Positions 47,567 to 59,000 of a stretch of DNA of 64,000 nucleotides are shown piece by piece. Source of the DNA: Dryas octopetala. Its lineage: Eukaryota; Streptophyta; Magnoliopsida; Rosales; Rosaceae. Below the pieces are notes generated by a model. The model was not told the origin of the DNA. It was given only the letters and a program-made list of their open reading frames with translations, and ran no database searches. Position 1 is the stretch's first letter. Each line of letters begins with the position of its first letter. Both the position numbers and the translations under genes were made by a program. The stretch lies in NCBI GenBank assembly GCA_963921425.1, contig OY992837.1, positions 5,553,896 through 5,617,895 of the forward strand, given 5' to 3'.

Positions 47567-49184
47567 CTTACCTGGAATTCCAAAGATGTGAGTAAATCCC
47601 ACCTTGATTCTACCACTTACTATGTTTTTGTATGAATTGGTTTTCAGTCCTGTACTCACTGTTAATGATGTACTTTTCTAATGTTTTCACAGAATTTAAT
47701 TTTCAAAACATGTTTTTTTCTTTAACATGATTTACTAAGTACTAACGTAGTTTTTTTTTCCTGGTTCTTGCAAGCAGCCTTTGCTTTTCTGTTTAGGGAT
47801 TCAGCTGTTGGCTGTGAATCTCACACAAATTGTGATTCTGAACTGGAGCTTTACTGCAGCTGCTATAAAATAATTTTGGCTGGACTGAAATTACCAAGTA
47901 AAAGCTGCCTACCTATGCAGATCACCAGCTGGATGTAAATTGTCATCAACTCTTGTTTCTGTAAAGCAAATTGTTTCTTTTCACTATCCATATTTGTAAG
48001 AAACATTGAAGGACCTTATGTGCAGTAGTCTCTAACATTCTTAGAATGCATGGGCATGTCTTTAGGCCCCCTCTACTTGTCATAGAGTTTATGTTGCCTT
48101 TAATAATAGAAGGTAGCGATTTAGTTGCATAAATTCTATATGCAATGGTGTGAATTATCCCATGATGATATTGTATATGGGTTTTTTTTTTTTTTTTTTT
48201 TTTTTTTGTGGGTCAAATTATATGGGTCTATGAATCTGTGATTAGCAGTGCTTAGTTTGAGCTGGTATGGAGTAGAAAATCTTTTGCGTATTTGTGTGGT
48301 TGCATATACCATATATGCTGTTATATAGCTTCCAATTAATCTTAATACTCTCCATGTTGACCTGGTGCTGTTTATCTGTGGCGGTTTGAATCCTTTTGGT
48401 TTTACTTCATTGCCTACCCTCGGTTCTCTGTAGTTCTTTTCATTATCTCGGGCCTATCCATCTCAATGTTTCTGTGGCTGAGATTTGTATAATGAGTACT
48501 TGGAGAATAAACAGACATGACCAGGAGTTTGGTAGGATTTGACTACTAGTTTCCTGCCCAAGCAAGCTTGAATAAAAAAGGGTGAATGTTGAGAAGAGAA
48601 GTATGTACGTTTGCCCTTAGCTTTGTTTTAGGTTTTTGTTTGCAGAAAATTCTATAGAATTTTGCTTGCCCCTTCCCTCGAATAAGGTTCTTTCTTTTGG
48701 GAGGGAAACTCAGAAGCACCAGTGCACCACCTTTCTATAATTTGTTTGTTTTTTTTTTTTTTTCTCAAAACAAGATGCATGGTTACGCCGGTTGAAGTGC
48801 CTTGCTTGAATTTCACTTTGTTGATAACCTAGTAAGCATCCTTTTAGATTTGCTTCAAGACAAGACAAGACACCCTTTTATGTTCATATCCCCTTCTATG
48901 GAGAAGGATTTCGTGAAGCAACTTCCTTTCCATATTCTAAATCTTTAATTCTAAATGAACAGCTGGCCCATTGAGTGGTCAAGTGGGTTTGATCTAGGTA
49001 TGGAAAATTAGATCATATCTCATTAATAATAGCTGAATTGGTTTGCTACTCCAACCTAACACCTAAGTCTATGCAAAGGAATATCAAGGTCACCACAATG
49101 ATTTTTTCTGAAAAAAAAAAAACAAAAAACAAAGGGCCTGGTTAAAGCATTCTCCTAGATATGTACAAGATGGTCATCATCATA
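47567..49184. other. 3' UTR of PRA1 gene and intergenic
   Basis: A possible UTR intron starts at 47587 (GTGAGT) with a CAG acceptor at about 47778. Poly-T runs lie at 48182-48207 and 48750-48765. No further gene recognised. Confidence 0.45.
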
Positions 49185-49261
49185 GTAGCACCATAGCATG
49201 GTTGTGGTCACATAGTTTATGTACTATTAAACTATGTGAGGACGACCATGTTATAGTGCTA
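49185..49261. repeat. Near-perfect hairpin, ~33-bp arms
   Basis: agcaccatagcatggttgtg.tcacatagttta is followed after 8 bases by its imperfect inverse taaactatgtgagga.gaccatg.tatagtgct. It could be a short foldback or MITE, or a miRNA-like stem. No known miRNA was recognised in it. Confidence 0.7.
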
Positions 49262-49699
49262 ATATTGATACTAATTAATTCACAAATTGAAGGCATGTTA
49301 TTGATTATCAAATTAACATATGATAACTTGAATTTATTAAAAGGATTTGAATTTTCTACTGTCATTGTTTTTGAGTTCGACACTTTAAAGAAAAGTGTTG
49401 ATGTCGACATTTTAATTGAACAATAGAACCTAGCTTATAATTATACGGTTTATACCAAGTCAGCACTTAATAAACCAGGCCTCTGTAACCTTCTACAAAA
49501 TAACAGCACCTAATAATTCCTCGTACGACAAATCAATATAATCTGCGTATAAAAGAAAAAGAAGACCGAGTCGTATGCTTCCAAACATATGTACTTTGTT
49601 GAAAACTTAAAACCTTGAATTTTCGAATGTGAAAGAGAAGTAACCTTGAATTTTTTTGCGTTTTGAAAAGCTGCAAGTATGAATTTTCATAAATCTGAC

Positions 49700-49707
49700 T
49701 ATAAAAG
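49700..49707 (+). promoter_or_regulatory. TATA box of glycine-rich microprotein gene 1
   Basis: TATAAAAG lies 68 bases before the ATG and is followed by GGAAGCTAGC. The second gene has TATATTAA at 51752-51759 followed by the same GGAAGCTAGC. The upstream ATGCTTCCAAAC block is also shared (about 49574 and 51663). Confidence 0.65.
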
Positions 49708-49774
49708 GGAAGCTAGCTAGCATGGGGGCTATTCATGCAGGTGCATATATCCCGTAGATATATATAGTAGAGAG

Positions 49775-50104
49775 ATGGAGACGGGCTTTAAAATCGCTTT
49801 GATAGTGGTCGGTGTCATCTTTGTGAGTATAATTGTTTCAAGGTTCGTGTTTGGCTGTGGCGGTGGCGGTGGCGGTGGAGGTGGTGCTGACGGTGGAGGT
49901 GGTGCTGACGGTGGAGATGGTCCTGACGATGGAGATGGTGCTGACGGTGGAGAAAGTGGAGCCAATTTGGACTGTGGAGACCATTTTGGCGGTGGAGCCC
50001 ATTCAAGTGGCGGAGCTCATTTTGGTGGTGGAGGCGATTTTGGCGGTGGAGCCCATTCAAGTGGCGGAGCTCATTTTGGAGGGGGAGGAGGCAGTGCATG
50101 CTAG
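49775..50104 (+). CDS. Membrane-anchored glycine-rich microprotein 1, SAC-tailed
   Basis: A 109-residue single-exon frame. Residues 1-26 contain one hydrophobic helix (KIALIVVGVIFVSIIVSRFV), then Phe-Gly-Cys and a run of nine Gly. An Asp/Gly segment (ADGGGGADGGDGPDDGDG) follows, and then an 18-residue repeat, FGGGAHSSGGAHFGGGGD type, present twice and encoded by a 54-nt direct repeat at 49984 and 50038. It ends GGGGGSAC. The helix could be a signal anchor or an uncleaved signal peptide. Plant glycine-rich proteins are diverse; I do not recognise this family. A shared promoter, leader and architecture with the next gene argue that it is a real gene. Function unknown; wall or membrane association is only a guess. 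Confidence 0.7.
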   Translation: METGFKIALIVVGVIFVSIIVSRFVFGCGGGGGGGGGADGGGGADGGDGPDDGDGADGGESGANLDCGDHFGGGAHSSGGAHFGGGGDFGGGAHSSGGAHFGGGGGSAC

Positions 50105-50470
50105 TTTTGTTTCACCATATGGTCGATACTCTTACTAGGTCTCACATGCACCAATCCATACTATGCAAATTATGTAGCATATTATATGGGGTTTATAGAT
50201 ATAAATCCTTTAATAAGATTAAAAATTAAATAAGACTAGGTGTAAAATTAGAAATTGATTATAGTCCTTTGACCACATCAGCATCTAAATTATAGCTCAT
50301 ATATTTTTATTGGTTTTTTTGTTCCCAAAATACCATTGCAATTAATATTTGATTGATTTTTGTATATATGTTTCACATTTTTAAGAGATGATTTTGGATT
50401 GATTCATGTTGTTTGACTCGAAAGATTTTTTGGTGTGACTGATACATCACCACGTGGTGTAATCAATTCA

Positions 50471-51303
50471 ACGTGTCATAATATGAGTGGATGTTATTAA
50501 TATTAGGGTTAAATACAAAAATGGTCTATGAATTTTACAGTGAATCTCAATTTGGTCCACTAACTATAAAAAGTGTCAATTTGGTCCACGATTTTTCAAG
50601 TTGTACCAAAGCAGTACAAATGTTAACTTTCATTGAAAAATTTAACAAAAACTAGTCATGTGCACAGCAAGTGACCACATTTTCAAAGACATTTTAGTCC
50701 GTTCATCACATTTTCATGTGACCAATTCCGTTAATTTTTTGATGAAAATTAACATTTGTACTGGTTGATACAACTTGAAAAGTTCGTGGACCAAATTGAC
50801 ACTTTTTATAGTTAGTGAACCAAATTGAGATTCACTGTAAAATTTGTGGATCATTTTTGTATTTAACTCTTAATATTATACCCTAGAAGAGATAAATATA
50901 CCGTCAACAATACATTTATACGTTTGATTAGTTACACCACATGACGGTATATCGGTTACACATTAAAAATTATCGTTTGACTTCTCTAATGTGCAAGATA
51001 ATTGTACCTACAAAGGAAAAATACCAAAATGAAAATTATAATTGGACGAGAGCTAAGAGTGTGAATAGTATAACGTGTCATAATATGGGTGGATGTTATT
51101 AATATTATACCCTAGAAGAGATAAATATACCGTCCAACAATACATTTATACGTTTGATTAGTTACACCACATGACGGTATATTGGTTACACATTAAAAAT
51201 TATCGTTTGACTCCTCTAATGTGCAAGATAATTGTACCTACAAAGGAAAAATACCAAAATAAAAATTATAATTGGACGAGAGCTAAGAGTGTGAATAGTA
51301 CAA
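50471..51303. repeat. ~230-bp tandem direct duplication, first copy interrupted
   Basis: Copy 1 runs 50471-51071 and includes the MITE at 50506-50869. Copy 2 runs 51072-51303. Shared sequence includes aacgtgtcataatatg.gtgg, ccctagaagagataaatata, gttacaccacatgacggtat and ggacgagagctaagagtgtg. The copies are nearly identical, so the duplication is recent. Confidence 0.92.
50506..50869. mobile_element. Mutator-type MITE, 364 bp, with empty site in sister repeat
   Basis: Long inverted arms: GGGTTAAATACAAAAATGG at the left and GAGTTAAATACAAAAATGA inward from the right. Both continue through acagtgaatctcaatttggt and actataaaaagtgtcaattt. A perfect 9-bp duplication TTAATATTA flanks it (50497-50505 and 50870-50878). 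Copy 2 of the tandem repeat has the uninterrupted empty site near 51100. Confidence 0.93.
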
Positions 51304-51351
51304 CTTGGGGAATACGTAAAGCATATATATGGTGAATAGTACAATATTTTT

Positions 51352-51510
51352 GGCCTTCCGTTGGGTATACCGTATACGTAAGCATATATATGGTGAATAG
51401 TTTCCCCATTTTGACCGATATCAAAGTATACATTCAAGAAAATATATAATTGACAAATTGTAGCAGTCAGATAGAGTCCTAATAATACTTACGTATACCC
51501 AACGGAAGGT
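51352..51510. repeat. Inverted repeat around AT-rich spacer
   Basis: ggccttccgttgggtatac with cgtatacgtaag at 51352-51382 is inverted at 51488-51510 (cttacgtatacccaacggaa). A gcatatatatggtgaatagt direct repeat lies beside and within the left part (about 51321 and 51383). Confidence 0.75.
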
Positions 51511-51806
51511 CACCTGATATATATAATGCTTGTCAGCTGTTGAAAGACCCTCTACAGATAATTAATCTACCAATTAAATAATTAAATATATAGAGCTAAT
51601 TAAGCTACGTACTCTGCGTAATAGCGTTTGCCTCTTCCATCTGACTAGAATTAAGTCGATCATATGCTTCCAAACCAACATATATGTTTGAAACTTGTAA
51701 AACTTTGAATTTTTGTTTTTACAGGCAAACGTTTCAGCAAATCTTGAGTACTATATTAAAGGGAAGCTAGCGCATATAGCCAGTAGATGATATAGTAGAA
51801 ATTGAG

Positions 51807-52040
51807 ATGGGAGGCTGGAAAATCATACTCATAGTTGGGTTTGTTTCAGTCACTGTTATTGCTGCTTTGGGCTTGTTCTGTAGAGGCCGTACCTGGGTAG
51901 GCTTTGGTGGTACAATTTCCGGTGGTCATCATCATCATGGTATTGGTGGTGGAGTTGGAGGCTTAGATGGTGGTGCCGGTTTGGGCGGAGAAGCCGATTT
52001 TGGTGGTGGAGGAGGAGGACATGGTAGCAGTGCATGTTAA
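51807..52040 (+). CDS. Membrane-anchored glycine-rich microprotein 2, SAC-tailed
   Basis: A 77-residue single-exon frame, tandem paralogue of the gene at 49775. An N-terminal helix (WKIILIVGFVSVTVIAALGL) is followed by Phe-Cys, a short basic/aromatic stretch (RGRTWVGFGG), a His cluster (GGHHHHGIGGG) and a Gly-rich tail that ends GGGGGGHGSSAC. The start is supported by the promoter block shared with gene 1. It is shorter than gene 1, mainly because it lacks the long Gly run and the 18-residue repeats. Function unknown. The expected 3' flank is missing here and is found instead at about 55.1 kb. Confidence 0.68.
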   Translation: MGGWKIILIVGFVSVTVIAALGLFCRGRTWVGFGGTISGGHHHHGIGGGVGGLDGGAGLGGEADFGGGGGGHGSSAC

Positions 52041-52831
52041 AAATTAAAGTAAATGATTATAAAACCCAAATTTGAGCTCTTTATACCTTTAAGACCCTGT
52101 GCTTTTTTCTTGTTTCGAAGGAGGTCCAATAACACCTAACCCGGTCCACATTCTAACGTTCCTCTCTTCTCCGTCTTGTTTTCTCCGTCTCTCTCTCTGA
52201 CCTCACTCTGTCTCACCTCGTTGGCTCAGAGCTCATTGTTGAATGGCTGTGCCGATGCCCTGCAAGATTTGCTCGCAGAGCTTCTTCGCGCTGGCGAAGA
52301 TGGTCCTGATGCAGGCCTTGGGAATCGAATTGTTTTCGGCGAAGTAGGCTTCGAATCATCAATGGCGTCGATGGGGTTGGTGGTGGACTGGTCATCGAGC
52401 ACGGTATCCAGGTATCCATCTCTCTCTCTCTCTATAGCTTCGATTCTCTATTTCTGTTGTTGATTTACTCGTTTTGATCTGCGATTCAATTTTGCCTTGT
52501 TCGATTTCAATCAGATCTGCATCTTGTGCTAAAAATAGGTTTATGGCCATTTCCTTTCAAACTCTGGCCAGGTACTCTCTCACTTAAGATCACTGCCCCT
52601 AATGTTGTTGTCCTTGTTATTGACATGGGCTATAGATTTCGATTGGTGCTTACAGGAAAAACTTGAAATAAGTAATAGTCCATAAGGGCCAGATAACTAG
52701 TCTTCTCAAAGGTTTGATATTTGGAAACTGTAGTTTCCATTTTCAGTATACCAAGATCTAGGGTTTTGGAATTCACTTTTTCAACTAACTAAATCTTGTT
52801 TCTATCATTCTTCTACTATTATTTGAAGCAG

Positions 52832-53750
52832 TTACGCATCCTAATAGGTATTTGGCGATTGCAACCAGTGGAGGCTTGAATCAACAAAGAACTAGGGTAC
52901 CTTTCTTTACTTTTGTTTCTCTTCTGCAGTATTCTAATCATAATTAGTTCATTGATGTTTTTCTTAGCATGTTGGAGAAGATGTTGGATTCCAGCCAAAC
53001 TCCAATTCTTAAATTGATGGCATAAGTGAGAGGGTGAAAACGTTAGGCAGTATAATGTAGAGTAGGAGTTTGCCTGGTGTTGATTAAGATATTGATGCTT
53101 GGATGTATGAATTTCTAATCATTTTTCTTTCCTTGCATTGGTGAGAACTCTGAAGACACAATGCTTTTATCTTATTTGTTGATATCCATGGTTTTCTATA
53201 TCTGATATTATAATTAGTGGCAGGTCGGTTGGCTTTGATTCAGTTGATTTTTCACTGGAATTAGATTAGCTGCCTCTTATATTAGGGATCCAGTGAATAT
53301 ATTTTCGGTAATTATCTTGTGCCCTACAATGATCATACTTTTATCTCGTCACATTTGTGCTCCTTGGTTACAGAGTTTTGGTATAAATTTTTTACTTCTG
53401 GTGTGGAGCTTACTGCACCTATACCTTTCGCAGATTACAGATTCCATTGTTGTTGCTCGTATACTAAATGCTAGTCTTCTTGTTCCCAAGTTGGACCAGA
53501 AGTCTTTCTGGAAGGATGTGAGGTTAGTCATTACTGATATATGTATGCTACCCTCTTATTTGCACTATGGATTTTCGAATTACATTAACCTGTTCAGATG
53601 TTATAAGTGTGAACATATAAATGCCTTTACTTGTTAAAAGTTTATATGACAAATCTATTGCTTTTCTTGTGCAGTAACTTTTCAGAGATCTTTGATGTTG
53701 ATTGGTTTATATCATTTCTATCAAAAGATGTTAAAATTGTCAAGCAGTAG
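52832..53750 (+). pseudogene. O-fucosyltransferase family gene fragment
   Basis: Three exon-like pieces with introns: 52832-52896 (reads NRYLAIATSGGLNQQRT), 53434-53522 (ITDSIVVARILNASLLVPKL then DQKSFWKD) and 53675-53750 (SNFSEIFDVDWFISFLSKDV then KIVKQ and a stop). They are the start of the plant GT106/DUF246 O-fucosyltransferase domain, in the correct order and phase. Intact proteins continue for some 300 residues after KQ, but here a TAG follows and nothing further of the domain is seen downstream. The upstream part (52176-52420) gives no recognisable N-terminus. Splice sites remain, so a transcript is possible, but an active enzyme is not. Confidence 0.85.
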
Positions 53751-53889
53751 CTTATCATTGACAACCTCAAGTCACTGTCTTGTTTAACTCCTTAGACACC
53801 TGAGGTTGTTCTATTAATACTTGAATGTATGCAGCGTTCTAATTCATCTGATAAACTGTTCTATATCCATATGTTCTAATTCATCTTAT

Positions 53890-54780
53890 AATTGTTACTG
53901 TTTGTCAGTAACAATATGTAAGTGAGGTTATGATTGTTACTAACAAGCAGTAGCAATATGTAAGTAGGGCTATGACTGTTTTTGACAAGCATATAGAACA
54001 TGTTACTTGTATTATCTGTTTTTGATAGTGACAATTGTTAAATAGCATTTTTTTGACAGTGGCTATTTTTTTGGCAGTGGCTATTGTTAAAAAAAAAAAA
54101 AAAAGACACACGGCAGCTTCAACAAAAAAGAAAAAAAGAAGAAGACACATGACAGCTTCATAAAAAAAAAAAAAAAAGGAGGTATATGGCTGCTTCAGCA
54201 AAAAGAAAAAAAGAAGAAGACAAAGATTTTTGTTTAAGTATTTTTGTTTTTTATGGGTTTATGTTAGAAAAATACATAAGATTTGTATATGTATGTTGTT
54301 TATGGGTTTTTTTTTTGGCACAGTAAGAATAGTCATTGTTCGATAGTGGTAATTATTATAATAATTGTCACTGTGACAGTAGCAATTAGGTGATTGTTAC
54401 TGTGTGATAGTAGCAAATTAACAATCACCTGATTTGTTACTGTGTGACAGTAGCAATCAGGTGATTGTTATTGTGTGACAGTAGCAATCAAGTGATTGTT
54501 AATATCTGAATTTTGTAATTTTCTATGAATTTTAGTGATTGTTATTGTATGACAGTAACAAGATATATTAGTTATCTTCAACATGTGATTGTTACTGTTA
54601 GACAGTAGCAATAGGTGATTGTTACTATCAAACAATAACAATATCTTATTGTCACTGCCAGACAGTAGTAATAAGTGATTGTTACTATCAAACAATGATA
54701 ATACTTGATTGCCACTGTCCGGCAGTAGCAATAGGTGATTGTTACTATTTGATAGTAACAATTATATTTACTATTAAAAC
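53890..54780. repeat. Array of small palindromes (GATTGTTACTGT-ACAGTAGCAAT)
   Basis: A degenerate unit of about 35-40 bases, GTGATTGTTACTGTnnGACAGTAGCAATAG, is repeated many times, most densely at 54340-54760. Each unit is its own short hairpin. Poly-A/GAAGAAG stretches interrupt the array at 54090-54240. Minus-strand frames through it read a meaningless SNNHLLLLSDS peptide repeat. Confidence 0.85.
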
Positions 54781-54959
54781 GTAAAAGATTATGGATGCCT
54801 TATCTTGATTTTTTGTATTTTATACTGGTTATTATTTAATATGTTTATGAAATGAAAAATACCTAAATTATGAATTTTTTTTTTTTGGTAGTTTATGTAC
54901 CAATTGGTACTGAAATGAGAAAATAAAAAATGAAGGGAAAAAATGACATTTTTAAAAAA

Positions 54960-55070
54960 ATACTGTAGCGCGCTACAGTAACGGCGTCACTGTAGCGCTG
55001 TTACTGTAGCACTGGTTTTTTAAAAGTGGGCCGCTACAGTATTTTACTGTAGCGTGTGGGCCGGATGAAT
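54960..55070. repeat. GC-rich CTGTAGCGC palindrome cluster
   Basis: At least six copies of ACTGTAGCGC/GCGCTACAGT in both orientations within 110 bases, including the perfect palindrome CTGTAGCGCGCTACAG. It is much GC-richer than its surroundings. It resembles subterminal repeats of a DNA transposon. Confidence 0.75.
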
Positions 55071-55107
55071 AGTAAATTTTAAAAAATGGACTTTAAAAAA
55101 AAAAACC

Positions 55108-56006
55108 CTAAAAATTAAGCATGTCATATTTCTTACCATATCTATGGAGTCCATTATGATTCTAGGTCTCACATGCAGCAATTAATGTATACAATTTGTA
55201 TATGTGGCATAAAGTCTTGTGCTGACATGTACTTCTTTCTTGTATTTGTTTGTTTACTTCATATGTAAAACAGCTCGCTAGCTTGGTTTAAACTCTTCCG
55301 AGTTAATTTTTCAGAAAATTGAGGATCAGTTGTCCTTTCTTTCACAAATATTTATTGCAATTTTCATTATTTTATTCGATCATGTTAATCAATTTTCACA
55401 ATCATAGCACAAATCAACCCAATTATATGATATTGCTAATTTAAAAAAGGTTTACGATTAAATACTTGTTAGGAATGTTCATTATCATCATTATAATGCC
55501 TTCAAGTTTTAGGTCTGGACTTCATATACCTAAGCCTAAACCAATCATCTTATTTATTGGGCTGTGAAAGCTGGGCCGCATCAGCGATTCAGTCAAGCGG
55601 CCCAAGGCTAACAATGAAAACAAATACAGGCCCTACAGGGCCCAACAAGAAAAGCACTAAAAGCTAGTACTACCGACCATAGCGGCAGAAATGTTAATTT
55701 CAGTTTTTGCTTAGCTCATGAATAATTTTGAATTCATTTGGCTGATGAAAATAACATGAGTCTTATCAAACACACTGTAGCTGAATCTCTAAAGTCAAAT
55801 TAATTATGTCCAGTAAAAAAGAAAAAGAACTTCTGATACAAAATCCAAAGGGGACTCCATTGTGCTTCCTCTCTTTTAATGCCATATTTTGCAAATGAAA
55901 CCAGTAGAGTAGTACCTTCCGCGGAAACACTTTCTATTAATGAATAGACTCAATAATCCAAAATTGCAAGAACTAGAGACAAGATGGCCACATTAGAGTA
56001 ATGACT
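55108..56006. other. Displaced 3' flank of glycine-rich gene and UPP 3' region
   Basis: 55112-55200 matches the 3' flank of glycine-rich gene 1. The rest is AT-rich intergenic, with the likely UPP 3' UTR near 55900-56006. Confidence 0.5.
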
Positions 56007-59000
56007 TTATGTACCAAAGCTGCGGTCTCCGGCGTCACCCAGTCCAGGGATTATAAACCTGAAATCAGTGCAAGCGTGAATGAAAAACATTAAACCTCTT
56101 TGCAATATCCATCGCATTAGCTACTGGGCATTACCCGCATTACATAAACCAGAGGTACTTACCCTTGTTCATTTACAGTAGGATCAATAATTCCTGTGTA
56201 TACATGAAGCCTGGAAAATAACAAAAGCAGAGTTACGAAATTCTGAGCTTCATTCCAAACTGCAATAATTGATCAATATAATAAGATTTACCCTGGAAAC
56301 TTCTCGCTCAGCTTTTGAAGGGCCGGAGGGGCAGCTACAGCAGATATCTGTGATATGGAAGATTATTTTAGTGATGTATGAACCAATGAAATGAAATTAC
56401 TCTCCAATCAAATGCCTTCAGCAATCAGCACCATCTTATCAAACTGGAGGTGGCTTTAAAATTCAATTAACTTCATAACATTTCATCAAATGTAAGTAAT
56501 CATCAACTGCCTCTACATACAACCCTCGGTACACTAGTTTACCAAAAAGTGTTCACAAATTAGGCAGAACAAAGTAAATATTTACCACTTTAATATGCTT
56601 GTTATCAACCCCACGCTCCTTTAAAAGGTCCACAGCTGCCACTATTGTGCCACCTAGAATTGAATATAAAGAAAGAGGTTGGAAAAAAAGAAGGCAGAAT
56701 CAGGACTAGTTTGTGCCTAGATAGGATTTTACTAGTTATTGCAAACTGCAACTATTTGTGTTTACACTGCAACAAAAAATGCAGCATAGAAATAGAAAAG
56801 GTTAACTAGTCCTCAATAAAAACAAACCGGATACTGACACAAGTATAATATTAATACCTGTTGCTAGCATAGGATCAACCAAAAATACCCGGGACCCTTC
56901 AGGAAATTTGTCCGGCAACCTACAACAGATTTGTAAGAAGGGTCACCAATCTAAAGTAACTAACTTAAGGAATAGCATTTCATCCCTTAGATTAGTATGG
57001 ACAGTTGAAATGCACAATGAGGTGGGTGCACCTCAACCGTTCATATTCATCAAAGAATTTTTTAAATTTTTTATGCTATTACTTAAGTAATTTACATGAA
57101 AAGATTGACACTAGTTATATAGAGATCTGGAAATAAACTACAAGAAGACGCATAGAAAAAGGCAAAAACAAGAATATTAGTTTAGAGCAAAGTTTCAAAG
57201 GCAGTGAATTACACTAAAGTAAAAGGAATGACAAATGCTTCAAAGCATTAAAGAAGCTTTTAATAATAACTTTGTCATTCAGATAAGAAATGCTTACTTG
57301 TTGAGATATACTGTTGGTAGAAGTGTCTCCTCATTTCTGCTTATCCCTTGATTAAAAAAAAAAAAAAAAAAGATATAAAGATACGAGCTAAAGATGTGCT
57401 CAATTACAAAGAAAACAAAATTGTAAAAAATCAAATTATTTGAGATAAGTGATAATGAAAATCAAAAAAGAAACATAAGAATTGAATGATTACTGTTACA
57501 ACAAGTCAAATGTAATTAGCTTTGAAGCAAAAAGGCCTTCACCCGATGATAACAAAATTCACTTGGACTTCATGACCAGTACTTCTTGCTGTCATTCATG
57601 GCTATAAACTTACAGTAAAAACTAACAAGACTTCCAGACACACCTAACGCCTTTCTCTAATTTTCCAAAAAGACAAAAACCTCTTTCACTTATACTTCAA
57701 CTGCATGTGTGACTATGCATAACCCTTTCTTACCAAGATGATAAGTTTTTGTTGCTGGCAAGATTGATGATGCATGCTCCACAAGTGCTAGACCAGCTCT
57801 CAATATTGGAACAACCTGCAAAACTAAAAGAATAAAATATCAATTGATACTCGCCTGTAAAACGCTGCTCAGTGAGAGGAGCATAATAAGACCAACAAAG
57901 AACCTACTCTTAAATTTTATAGCAAATCATGATAACTATCAAAATATGACAATCCAGAGATGAAATCACTTATAGCAGATACATTTGGGATGTGTGAACC
58001 AGATATTCAACCATCAAATGAGAATAGATAAAATTTATAATATATACAATCATAACAAAGCATAGTTAGTAGATACGTGTATATCAAAAATATGTATATT
58101 TAAAAAAAAAATACTTATCTATGTCTCATACACTTTTCAAATATATCGAGAAATACGAGTACCAACTTACCAACTTTTAGAGGAAAACATATAGTATAAT
58201 ACCTTTACCAACTTACTGTTTCTGTATTTCTTTGAACAAATTTTCAAAGTATATTCAAATACAAGAAATCAATACTGAGAACTAACCGATACAGGCTCCC
58301 TTGGATCTACGAATTCAACTAATGCGACACCCAGTGGTGATTGAATCTCTCCTGCTACCATAGGCTGACATTTAAAGGGAAAATAAATACTCCCTTAAAT
58401 ACCTAAAATAGAATCTAATCATCATAATTAATCTAGCTGTGAGTGTAAAATATGACAACTAACCAGCCAATCTCTTGAAGCTTCATAAATAAGAAGCCTA
58501 CCCAACTCAGCCATGGCATTTCCTGCAACACATGGAAGTCAAACCCTCATGTGAAATTCTCACTCAATTAGGGAGCGGAAAAGCAATGATTAACATTTAT
58601 AAGCTCAAAAAAGTACAAATACAAAGTCAGAGCTTAAAGAGTAGGTTTTTAACCAATTTAATCATGAAAAATAATAATCTAGAGATAAACAATCAAGCTT
58701 GCAAATGATAGTGAATATATCAGATGGGTCTCTTCAAGTCCACTCAATACAAAAGATGCATTGTACTACTTGTTACTTACTGAAAATGGGACAAGGGGTT
58801 TGCTCATTTCTTAAAACTGAAACCCAATGCTTGATCAACGGGTGTGGCGGAACGAATACCTGGAAAATTCCAATCAACTCTTTTAATTTCGCATACTATT
58901 TACAAAACCAAATCACTAATTCTGACAGCATTCTCGATTCTCAGCTATTAAAGTTTGGCAGCAAATTCAAAACAAATAAAAACACTTAAAATCTAAATTC

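Larger units (their letters stand above)
52041..55107. mobile_element. ~3-kb inserted block carrying a captured gene fragment
   Basis: The 3' flank of glycine-rich gene 1 (50105-50200: ccatat...ctaggtctcacatgca...tatgca.att.tgta) reappears at 55112-55200, not directly after gene 2. GCATGT occurs at both edges (52033 and 55109), and taaaaattaa lies just inside both. The block contains the O-fucosyltransferase fragment and two kinds of palindrome arrays. No clear terminal inverted repeat or transposase was found, so the mechanism (Pack-MULE, Helitron or a broken third gene copy) is open. Confidence 0.45.

Noticed and set aside
49815-50099. Minus-strand His/Leu/Arg-rich ORF
   Set aside because: Antisense of the glycine-rich repeat; composition is a by-product of GGT/GGA codons.
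54468-54761. Minus-strand ORF with LLLLSDSNNH repeats
   Set aside because: A by-product of the palindrome array; no start context, and the unit length varies out of frame elsewhere.
52041-55107. Firm Helitron call for the 3-kb block
   Set aside because: CTAA occurs at the right edge, but no TC start and no GC hairpin directly before the end were found; left as an unclassified insertion.
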